Shown here: piece after piece, positions 47,305-56,031 of the stretch | Position numbering within the stretch: the stretch's first letter is position 1 | Layout: every line of letters starts with the position of its first letter | Notes under the pieces: generated by a model | Told to the model about the DNA's origin: nothing | Databases searched by the model: none | Seen by the model: the letters and a program-made list of their open reading frames with translations, nothing else | Program-made: the position numbers and the translations under genes | Assembly (NCBI GenBank): GCA_009829735.1 | Contig: CM020618.1 | Span: forward strand, 15,790,846-15,854,845 | Source: Pyropia yezoensis | Taxonomy: Eukaryota; Rhodophyta; Bangiophyceae; Bangiales; Bangiaceae | Direction: 5' to 3' | Length of the DNA stretch: 64,000 bases

Positions 47305-47522
47305 TGTAGCAATATGGTTGTCCGTATTGTGACCCTAATATTAGGGGGGCTACTTCTAATCCTTGGCTTTCAATTTTAGAGTCCGGACTGGTCACGGTAT
47401 CTATAAGTTACGTATGACCAGAGGGACTTGCATCTTGGGGTGGAGGGTAGTTAGTAGTGTCTCCGAGGGTTTATAACGAGGGGGCCGGCGGCGAATCCAC
47501 CGCCGGCCAAGGTAGAACAACA
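47305..47522 (+). repeat. Candidate LTR of family C
   Basis: Begins TGTAGCAATATGG after a purine tract and may end GAACAACA, about 218 bp. It contains a TTTATAA motif (about 47470) and a near-perfect GC-rich inverted repeat (GGCCGGCGG and CCGCCGGCC). Only one copy is in the window, so the right boundary is uncertain. Confidence 0.4.
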
Positions 47523-47668
47523 AACCCCTCCCAATTGGGCTCCCATCTTGGTCCCGTGGCTTGCGCTCCAAGGACAGCAACCTTGGCCTCCCGGTGACGT
47601 TGGTGCCGATCCCCCCTGGTGAGTGTTCCCTGAGAGTGGACGTGCGACGGATTCCTATTGTGCTACAC

Positions 47669-50197
47669 ATGCTCTTGGAGTCTTACGTGTGCGCTGGCAA
47701 AGGCTGCGAGACGCGCGTGTTTCCAGACGGCCGGGACACGGGCTTGGTCATCTGGAGCGCGTCCACAGCCGCGACGGCGGTGGTCATGCGCGACATGGCG
47801 CGCGAGATGTGCACCAGCGGGTCTACGTTTGGCGCGTGCTACCGCCACTGGAAAAACAAGTACGTGGACCTGCGCGACTCGGGATTTTACTCGGGCATGG
47901 CCAAAGTTCCAGGCAGGTCCCGGCAGACAGGCGCGTGCCTCTTCTTCCACAGCGTGAACCTCATGACGATGGAACCGCCCCTGTGGGCGTTCTCCTGCTC
48001 GACGTGCCAAGACAAAGACGGGCGCTGGCGCATTATCACGGCCGACGGAATCTGGTTGGGCTACCTCAAGCGCTTGGCGTCTGGTCAGTTCAAAAACGCG
48101 ACGCAAGAAAGCGCATCTGTGCTGCAGACGGTGCACGCGGCTTCGTTGCACCCCTCTGAGTGGGTCCGTCGGTTCATGCGGACCGCCTTGAAGCAGCCGA
48201 CAAAGGCCGTTGTCATCAAGGGCGAGCAGCTCAACAGCGCCAAGCGGGCACTGCGGCTGATGTGCCCCGCCGCTCTCCCGTCCATGAGCGAGTCAAGGGT
48301 GTCAGAGGAGAAGAGGCTGGGCATGGTACGCCTGCGCGCCTTGCTTGCTGCTGTTTTGGACGTGGACCACGCCTGCCTCACCCTTTGCACGGCGCTTGTC
48401 GTGCACCTCAAGAAGCGGATTTCTGCGCCCGGCACGACGCCTCCCGCTGAGCTCGCGGGCTTTATTGCAACCCTGCAGGAGGTGACGGCCTGGAAGACCC
48501 AAGCTGAGCAAGGCCGAGTGCCTGGTGCGCAGCAGCAGAATGGTGTCGCGCACGATCTTGCTGGTGGTGCCGGCGCTCTACCTGGAGGAGCAGACGCAGA
48601 TGCCGGCGCGCCAGGCGGTGCGGGCGGGGATGGTGGTGCCAAAGGTCCTCCAGGCGCGCCAGGCGATGCGGCAGGAGCTGATGTGCTTGTGGAAGGACCA
48701 CATTATGCGGCTGAACCGATTGGTAGGCTCGCCGCGGCCGGGGTTGCACAATGTGGCGTCGGACGTGGCAACAGCCCAGCAGTTGGAGCACGTGGTGGCG
48801 GCCGTGGCGGCGAAGCGGCGGGCGCGCGGGCCGCACCGAACGCACCTGCAAGGGGTGCGCGTGTCGGACGGGCGCGAGCGCCTGCTGCAAATTCTCAACG
48901 GCGTCACCTCGACCGCACGACGACTGAGCCGGGGGATCCGCGTTGCCTGCGCGTCGACGTCAAGGAGCTGGGCGCCACGCAGTACAAGGACATCTCCTCC
49001 TACTGCGTGGCGATGGCGGCTGACCCTGTCGTGAACATGTTCAAGCCGCGCCACTGCGAGGGCCTGACGGCGATGGCCTCCCTGTTGAACGATGGGGACT
49101 GTGCGGATCGGCTGGATGCGATCTTGGCGGGCGACGGACGATCTGAAGACGATGAGCCGCAACACGATGAAGCACCGCTGGAAGGACGGGATGCTCCTGT
49201 TGCGCACCTCCTTGCAGAGAACAGCATGCTTTTCTGTCTTCTTGCGGCCGTTTCATCAAACACGGCGGTGTTCAAACGCCTGCACTCTGTCGTTGCTGAA
49301 ATCCTGCTGGCGGTGCGTGCAACAGTGGAGGACTACCACGTACCACGGCCTGAAAAAGACAAGTCCTCGGTGCGGTACCAGCAGGCGTGGGGGGATCCCA
49401 GTGTTTCCCGCGAAGAGCTGCGACGGCGCTCCGAGGCGGCCTTTCCGGGCCTGTCCGAGGACCCACATGTCACGGGCGCCTTCTTCCCAAGCATGAAGCG
49501 CTGTCGGCCGTCCCCGTTCATCTACTCGGAGGAGCCTGAGCTTGGTACCTGCGCCAAGAACTACCAGGACGTGCACAAGTATTTTTCTCCTGGTACGTTC
49601 ACCATCTGCTGTGCCTGCTCCCATCCCAAGATGATTGGCTTCGTGGTTCTCGACAAGCGCGAAGGCCCGCCTGCTCTGCTCAGCACCATTCTCTCGTACT
49701 CCGCGCTCCTGCCGCACTTCATCGTGTACGACTTTGGGTGTGGCGCGCTGCGGTCGGCGCTCGGGAAGCTGCCTTTCTTCCTCGCGCTAGTGATTCTGGT
49801 CTCGGATCTCTTCCACATTGTCAATCACCTGTGCAGCGACGCCCTCCATCCCCGGTCGTATACAGGCATGGACGGCGCAAACTCGGTCGCGCATGAGCAG
49901 CGAAAATCTCCCTTTAACCTCATGCGGCGCTCTTTGCGCGCTTGCGGCCAAGATGAGCACATGTCCATCATGCAGCTTGAGAACATCTTCTACAACGTTA
50001 TGGCGCATGCGCGGAGCACCAGCGCCGTCCGTCTTCACGAAGACTACAATTGGCGGCAGTTCTACTTCTCCCGTGCACCTTGCTGTTGTCCGTGCGAGTA
50101 CCAACCTGCCCCCCCGCCCGTACCAGCTTCTACTCCGACGCAATATGGACAAAATGCAACGGAGCTTGACTCGGATGCGTCTGACGGCGACTGGTAG
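47669..50197 (+). CDS. KDZ-superfamily transposase-like protein, 5' end uncertain
   Basis: 842 residues from the first ATG; the frame is open upstream to 47561 or beyond, so the N-terminus may be missing. Cys pairs at residues 8 and 13 and at 110 and 113 (FSCSTC), the latter followed by RWRIITADGIWLG with Asp126, resemble the cysteine cluster and first catalytic strand of KDZ (Kyakuja-Dileera-Zisupton) transposases. Near the C-terminus the RNase H-like part shows FTICCACSHPKMIGFVV, then VYDFGC (Asp688), DLFHIVNHLC (713-722), and NSVAHEQ (Glu743). This order, with the FH-x3-H-x-C element, is characteristic of the family. Between about 48530 and 48950 the frame is Gly/Ala-rich, while the next frame gives a better protein, so compensating indels are likely. 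Probably acts on DNA in the nucleus. Activity is doubtful. Confidence 0.65.
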   Translation: MLLESYVCAGKGCETRVFPDGRDTGLVIWSASTAATAVVMRDMAREMCTSGSTFGACYRHWKNKYVDLRDSGFYSGMAKVPGRSRQTGACLFFHSVNLMTMEPPLWAFSCSTCQDKDGRWRIITADGIWLGYLKRLASGQFKNATQESASVLQTVHAASLHPSEWVRRFMRTALKQPTKAVVIKGEQLNSAKRALRLMCPAALPSMSESRVSEEKRLGMVRLRALLAAVLDVDHACLTLCTALVVHLKKRISAPGTTPPAELAGFIATLQEVTAWKTQAEQGRVPGAQQQNGVAHDLAGGAGALPGGADADAGAPGGAGGDGGAKGPPGAPGDAAGADVLVEGPHYAAEPIGRLAAAGVAQCGVGRGNSPAVGARGGGRGGEAAGARAAPNAPARGARVGRARAPAANSQRRHLDRTTTEPGDPRCLRVDVKELGATQYKDISSYCVAMAADPVVNMFKPRHCEGLTAMASLLNDGDCADRLDAILAGDGRSEDDEPQHDEAPLEGRDAPVAHLLAENSMLFCLLAAVSSNTAVFKRLHSVVAEILLAVRATVEDYHVPRPEKDKSSVRYQQAWGDPSVSREELRRRSEAAFPGLSEDPHVTGAFFPSMKRCRPSPFIYSEEPELGTCAKNYQDVHKYFSPGTFTICCACSHPKMIGFVVLDKREGPPALLSTILSYSALLPHFIVYDFGCGALRSALGKLPFFLALVILVSDLFHIVNHLCSDALHPRSYTGMDGANSVAHEQRKSPFNLMRRSLRACGQDEHMSIMQLENIFYNVMAHARSTSAVRLHEDYNWRQFYFSRAPCCCPCEYQPAPPPVPASTPTQYGQNATELDSDASDGDW

Positions 50198-50276
50198 GGG
50201 CACTCTCTTGCTTTTTGTACACTTGCGCAGAGTACGTTAGCGGCGTCTGCGGCTGCGTGGAGCGAACGCGGACCTT

Positions 50277-51010
50277 TGCCGCCGACGCATCCACCTGCCG
50301 TGGCGGCCCGCCGCCGCCGTCGCCGCACACCCTCCCCTGTTCCTCCCGCCGCCGCGGCCAGTCGCCGCTGGCGCATTCCTTTGCCGTGGCCTGCCGTCGG
50401 CGCCGACGCGGCCACCGGCTGTAGCAGCCCGCCGCCGCCGTCCCTGCAAGCCCACGCCGTGGCCGCCCGCCACTGCGGCACGCCGCCGCCGACGCGTCCA
50501 CCTGCCGTGGCGGCCCGCCGCCGCCGTCGCCGCACACCCTCCCCTGTTCCTCCCGCCGCCGCGGCCAGTCTCCGCTAGCGCATTCCTTCGCCGTCGCCTG
50601 CCGTCGGCGCCGACGCGGCCATATGCTGTAGCGGCCCGCCGTCGCCGTCCCGGCACGCCCACGCCAAGGCCGCCCGCCACTGCTGCACGCCTACGCCGGC
50701 GCGCCCACCTGCCGTGGCGGCCCGCCGCCGCCGAAGCGTCCACCTGCCGTCGCGGCCCGCCGCCGCCGTCCCCGCACGCCCACGCCGTGGCCTCCCGCCA
50801 CTGTGGCACGCCTACGCCGGCGCGCCCACCTGCCGTGGCGGCCCGCCGCCGCCGAAGTGTCCACCTGCCATCGCGGCCCGCCGCCGCCGTCCTCGCACGC
50901 CGTCACAAGCCGCCCGCTACCGCGGGCCGCTGCCGCCGGCGTGCTCACTTGGCTGCCGTGGCGACCCACCGCCGCCGTCGCCGCCCGCCTTTGCCGCGAC
51001 CGCCTGCCAC
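50277..51010. repeat. GC-rich tandem repeat array
   Basis: Blocks containing CCACCTGCCGTGGCGGCCCG recur at about 50290, 50500, 50707 and 50828. The first two units are spaced by about 208 bp and include a shared segment CACACCCTCCCCTGTTCCTC; the later ones are spaced by about 120 bp. The array follows the transposase stop almost directly. Open frames across it are by-products of composition. Confidence 0.7.
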
Positions 51011-51375
51011 CACGCCGCATAGCCAACGCGCTATCCTGCCACGGACGCCCTCGGTCGTTCGCTCTCATTCTCTTGCTGGTCTCATCGGCACTTGATCGCC
51101 CTGCGGCCACCCGGCGACGCGGCTGCCCGCCATCACCGGTGGGGCTTGACTTGGCTGGCAGGCGCCTCAGCCGGCAATCGCACCCGCTCAGGCATCCTGC
51201 CTCCACGCGGCGTGACGCGGGCGCCCTTCTCGTGGTTGGCTTCTTTACACCTCTTCTGTTCTGCGGCTGCTCTTTTTAACGCTCTACGGCTGCCGTGTTT
51301 TACCTTTACTTGGAGGTGAAGTGGGGGGCTGTCAGAGTTGGGGCTTTACGGAGAGTTCTCTTGAGCGCAGAGCCC
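51011..51375. other. Region with no recognised feature
   Basis: About 365 bp, GC-rich at first and then of more even composition; no ORF, repeat or signal that I can support. Confidence 0.5.
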
Positions 51376-52283
51376 TTATGAAAGGCAACTGTTCGGTGCT
51401 AAGCAAGACACAACAATGATTGCTCCGCGTGCCGAGAGAACAGTGAGCATGGCAGCCTCACCTACCGCAGCTAGAGGGGCTAGGGGCCCCAGCAAGTGGC
51501 TCCACGATGGCGAAGCCCGTGTCTCCGCGCCAGCCTTACGTTCGCTGAAAGAAGGGAGCGTCGCGTGCCGTTGTACGTGATGGCCGAGAAACGCGCGGTC
51601 ACTGTTGTCGGCTGATGACAGGGAGAGGCTCGTTTCAGTCAGCGACTGTGCACGGGCAGCAGATAGATGGGTTGGTGGTCGCAGCACCGCCAGTCCCGCA
51701 GGGTACCAGCAGCAAATGTTAGTGAGCGCGCTCGGCTGCTCGCAGTCGTGGCCGTACAGCAACTGGCGGTCGTGCGCGAGAAGGAATGCGGTGCAGGTGG
51801 GTATGCGAAGCGGGAGCCTCCGTGTCTCAACATAGGCTTTATCGTTGCATGAGCAACATCCCAACACGCTAGGGGAGCCAACGGATGTATCGCGGAGTGA
51901 GAGGGGAAGGAGCTCGGCAAGCGATGGCTGCAGTGTCACGACCAGCAGCTGCCTGGAGTGTCGCTCAACATCAGAGAGCCATGGGCTGGCAGAGCCGGTG
52001 GGGCTGGCAGAGCGTACCCACACGCCGCCGTCGCCCCCACTGCGTGGAAGACGAGGTCGGCGCTGACGGCGGGCTGGTTCTGGAAGATGTTCTGCTGTAG
52101 CAGCTTTCCAATTAGTTCCATCGCGGCCGCAACTGACGCTACGGAGTCGCTGTGGCACCCACTCGTGCCCCCGCGTCCCTTCAACAGACGGCATCTCCAG
52201 GAGAGGCAAATCATGGACCGTGCTGTGTTGTCAAGCAAACCACTGGGGTAGGCACTTGAAGGCCACTGAGGACATGAGTTCAT
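51376..52283 (-). pseudogene. Possible degenerate coding region, unknown
   Basis: Two overlapping minus-strand frames give protein-like stretches: one (51936-52283) with MELIGKLLQQNIFQNQPAVS, another (51376-52209) with RIPTCTAFLLAHDRQLLYGH. Neither is convincing alone; together they could be a frameshifted or spliced gene on the minus strand. No family is recognised. It may equally be non-coding. Confidence 0.2.
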
Positions 52284-53805
52284 CCATGTAGGCGTGTGTA
52301 TGGGCTCTCTTCCGACAATGCACTGGATATGGTCAGACTGCCGTCCGAGTCCGTGAACACCGGTGACGTACAGAAACAGAGGGAACTACACAGAAGACCC
52401 ACGCTTAACGACGGGTGTGGGAGCTGCACAGTACTCAGCTGGACCAGTGAGGCTGGGAGGAACTAGGTTGTTCACTGTCTACGCGTGCGCCCAGTCCTAG
52501 ATCACTTGCGGTCCCGTCGGCCTCGCCCCTTGCGCGGCGTTAACGTGGGTTGACGTGGTGATGCGGGCCTGGCCTGCCCTCTCCTCGTCCAGGGCAGGGC
52601 AAATCATGCGATACAACGGCACTGGATGTGTCCGTGAGAGATCACCTTCTGAGTGCCTTTTGACATACCTGAAGTTGGCCCGCCGAGGCTATTGACGGGC
52701 CCATGCAGGCACGTCAAATTTCACCAGTGCTCCGAAAGTTACATGAACATTGTGCGAATGGGTCGAAATTGATCTCGAGCCAGTACTTTTCGGACCCTGC
52801 TGGCTGTCCCGAACCGGTCGGTCGCGTGCCGCCTGGGACTGGCTGACGTGGTTTCTTGGACACCATACTCCACCACCACTGATTGCCCAGGGGCACGGCT
52901 ACGTTGGCCGGTTCCTTGACAAGGAAAGCACGCTCTTGACAGTCCGCTGATGAAGCATCAAGTGGCGGGCGTTGGGCGGGCGCAGGGCGGGCGCATTGCG
53001 TGGCCCACAATTCCTCTTGCCTGGCCAGCTCTCTTTTCTTTTTTCTATTGTGTTTTCAGATCTCCGCAACGCCAGCGCATCTCTTTGGGTCTTGCGCTTC
53101 CCAGCTCGCTTGTGCTTCCGAGCTCCCTTGCGCGTCACCCTCGCTTGCGCCACACCCTCGCCGTCGAGGACTGCTGCACACGCGCCGCCATTGCTCCCGC
53201 TTCGGTTTCCCTTCTTGGTGCGTGCTCCTTCCGCGGTGCGTCGCTGTTTCTCTTCCGCGCTGTTGACGAGTGGCAGCTGGTCGGCGCCTGCCGGCTTGCG
53301 CGATCGCCAATTCGGGGGAAGTCGCTACCGCCACGAGCTGGCACTTGCGGCAGCAGGCGATCGCCTCAGGCGCTCGCCCCTCCTGTTCTACGACGAGGGT
53401 GTACGCGGTGGCTTGTGTCGCCCGGCACCCGGACGCGCACCCGGCACCCGGACGCACGCTTCTGGCTGCCCTTCGATCTCAGGCGCAGCTGCCTCGCACC
53501 GCCTCCGCTCCTGGTCGCAAGGTGTAGCTGATCTGCAGGTTACGCGCCGCTGCGAGTGCGCTTTGCGCAGTTGGACACCCTTGTGCTGTGCTTGCAACCA
53601 GGTGCCGCTGGCAGGTGCAATCTTGTTGTGCTGCTGGCTGCTCACGACTAAAGTGCGGGGCATCTGCATGCTGACGCTACCCGGAGCTCGGAGCTGATCG
53701 AGTGGATCCTGGGGCTGACGCAGCTGGCTTCGAGCTGGCTTCTACGCCGCCCACTCCGCGCAAGCACGTTTTTTTTTGTCTGCGCACGCCACCGTTGCTG
53801 ACGCC
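52284..53805. other. Long stretch without supported gene
   Basis: About 1.5 kb between the transposase region and the helicase. Open frames exist but are Arg/Ser/Pro-rich, overlap one another on both strands and show no motif. A poly-T run (TTTTTTTT, about 53770) precedes the helicase start. Confidence 0.5.
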
Positions 53806-55264
53806 ATGGCTTTTGACTTCGATGAGTCGCAGCAGGAGGCTTGGGAGCTGTACTTGGTGCGGAAGAACGTGGGATTGTTTGGGCGTGCGGGCTGCGGCAA
53901 GTCGGCTTTGCTCCTGCGCGCGATTGCGCATGCGCAGCGTACCCATGGCACGAATCGCGTCGTCGTCCTGGCATGGACCAACTTTGCCGCAAACCTGGTT
54001 AGTGGCGAGACCTTGCACAAGTTTCTTCGCGTCGGCATTGCTGACATCCCGAAGGAAGCCGTTCTGCAGAAGGTTAACAGTAACACTTGTGCTCGTGAGA
54101 GCGTCAAGGCGGCAAAGGTCATCTTCATTGACGAGCTTCCCATGTTCCCGGAGCGGTGGTTCAAGGTCCTGGAGTATGTGGTGCGCCAGTTGGCGGTTGA
54201 GAGCCGCCAGGGCCGGCCGTGGGGAGGCATCTAGGTGATTGGTAAGTCATGGAGGAAGCGTGCGCTCTCTGTCTGTCTGGGGAGAGCTGTGTTTCAGCAT
54301 GGACACGAGCACAGTGCATATGCACGAGACACTGACGCGTGCTCTCTCGCACTATTTGTCTCGCCCTCTTTGTATGTTCCTCTCAGTCGCTGGAGATGCG
54401 CTGCAGCTCGGGCCTGTCAACACTGCACGCCAGAGCAGGGATCCCCCTGTGTACGACAGCCGTACGTTTCGTGACACTTTCGTGTCCCAGTATGGGAAGA
54501 TTGTGGTTCTTAAAGGCTGACATCGGCTGGTGCCCGACAGCTGGTTTGTCGAGTGCTTGGACCGCTTGCGCGTGAGAGAACTCACGGAGTCGGACGTGCG
54601 CATGCTGAACGCTACGTCGGAGGGAGTGTCCGAGGAAGAGTGGGCGTCCCGGACGCAGCTGCGCGCCGTTAATCGCGACGTGAACTCCTTCAACGCCCAG
54701 AAGCTGGCGGCCCTTCCGGGGCCAGAGGTAAACTACTCCTGTCGCGACGAGTTCAACGCGGGCATCACTCACTCCAGTCGAGTGGCCTACGCTAAGCGGC
54801 GCTTGGGCGAAGTCGCCCCACCCGCGGTGACGGTCAAGCCGGACGCGGTCGTTCTCTTGACTCGTGCAGTTGCGCACGTGGCGTCGGGCACGCAGGGCAT
54901 CGTGGTGCACTGCTGCGAGTCCTCTGTAGTTTCCTTATTTGGGGGTGTTGAGGTGGAGGTCCCCTTTGTCGCGTTTGACGTTGTGGACAACTGCGGTGTT
55001 CGTCTTGCGTCTCGTTTTGCCTTGCCCCTGGTGCTTGGGTGGGCCATGACCATTCACCGTGCCCAGGGGACAACCCTCGACACCCTCGCTATTGACTTCA
55101 CGCATCTCAATTGGAGGGAGCCGGGCCTGACGTACTCTTCTGGCCTTTCGCGGTGCCGTCTTCTTGCGAATCTTTACGTGCGTGGGCTGCGTATGCATTG
55201 TGCGGTGGCGAGCGAGGAGGCCATGTCGTTCTATGCCAAGCACACGAGTGACGATGCGTATTGA
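53806..55264 (+). pseudogene. PIF1-like helicase with one intron and two nonsense codons
   Basis: ATG at 53806 (GCCATGG context). Exon 1 carries Walker A GRAGCGKS (residues 26-33) and Walker B FIDELPM (Asp109-Glu110). It ends at 54241. An intron of 145 bp (54242-54386, GTAAGT..TCTCAG) follows, and exon 2 starts with the GDALQLGPV motif of PIF1/RecD-type superfamily 1 helicases. Later motifs include WAMTIHRAQGTTLDTLAIDF (about 55040-55100) and SGLSRCRLLANLYV. Two stops break the frame: TAG at 54232-54234, in a position where GG-I-Q is usual, and TGA at 54518-54520 just before HRLVPDSW. Both could come from single C-to-T or G-to-A changes. PIF1-type enzymes unwind DNA 5' to 3' and are common in large mobile elements. 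With both stops real, it is a pseudogene. Confidence 0.75.
54242..54386 (+). other. Spliceosomal intron in the helicase gene
   Basis: Donor G/GTAAGT and acceptor TTCCTCTCAG/T. Removing it restores the phase from frame 1 to frame 2 and joins the coding sequence exactly at the conserved helicase motif III, which is strong support. Confidence 0.75.
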
Positions 55265-56031
55265 GCATCGCTTCTCTATTTCTTGTTGAACATGATGACG
55301 ATGCAATGGCCGGGCAACCTGTTGATGCTGGGCGTAGATAGCTAAAGAGAAAAGCAGACGCATCTCTCTTCGTCTCATAGAGCAAAAGCGAGGGTCCCAC
55401 AACAAAAAGGATCGCTGCGCCGCCGTTGGCTCTCCCACTGCGTCCGCCATTGAGCTTAGAAGAATCAAGTCGGGGAAGTGGACTTTCCTGTATGATGAGT
55501 ACGCGGAACTCTCGTAAAACATAGTGGTGAAAGGATAGTCGGCCGCCTCCTTACCGGCTACAGGAGCAAAGTCGAACACCTCTACCGCCGGCATGTCGCG
55601 GAAAATGAATGCGATCTCACGTGCCGCGAGGCTACCGGCTACTCTTTGCGCTGGTTCGGCCGTCCGCCACACGAGTCCAGTAGCAAGATGTATAGAGCCA
55701 GACTCATCTGGCGGTCGGTCATAGAGCAGCACTCGGGGCCTCCAAAATGAGACAGCAGACAGCCATGTACCAGGCACAACGTCAAAGTCAGTCCAGCCCC
55801 ATGTTCAACGTCGATGCTATCGGCACTCCAAAGGAAAACAGAAGCTAGCGCAACAGACGACGGTACGCACCCGACGAAGCCCACAGGCCAGGCAATCTTG
55901 TATGAAGACTGGATGGATGCAAGCGATACAGGCGTCATGGACGGATTGCTCTTCTCCAAGCATTGCTCAGCATCCTGTCCGTAAGGATATACCACCTCGG
56001 AGCAGCCGTCCTCCACGTGCACCAAAAGCAC
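55265..56031 (-). pseudogene. Possible 3' continuation of the minus-strand gene
   Basis: After the main ORF, protein-like sequence continues in two other minus frames: 55639-56031 (VYPYGQDAEQCLEKSNPSM, then a hydrophobic AWPVGFVGCVPSSVALASVF) and, from about 55790 leftwards, DVVPGTWLSAVSFW, RVLLYDRPPDES and YPFTTMFYESSAY. The second stretch faintly recalls Ulp1/C48 peptidases (W..AV....V.LYD), which are often carried by large DNA transposons, but neither the catalytic His nor the DCG motif is visible. Introns or frameshifts are needed to link the frames. Confidence 0.3.

Noticed and set aside
47663-49717. Several minus-strand frames over the transposase gene
   Set aside because: Basic, Arg/Pro-rich shadows without motifs.
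50277-51010. CRISPR array
   Set aside because: Units are long, degenerate and GC-triplet based; no constant repeat with unique spacers and a eukaryotic context.
53806-55264. Helitron identity based on the PIF1-like helicase
   Set aside because: No HUH replication-initiator domain fused or adjacent, and no Helitron terminal hairpin was recognised.
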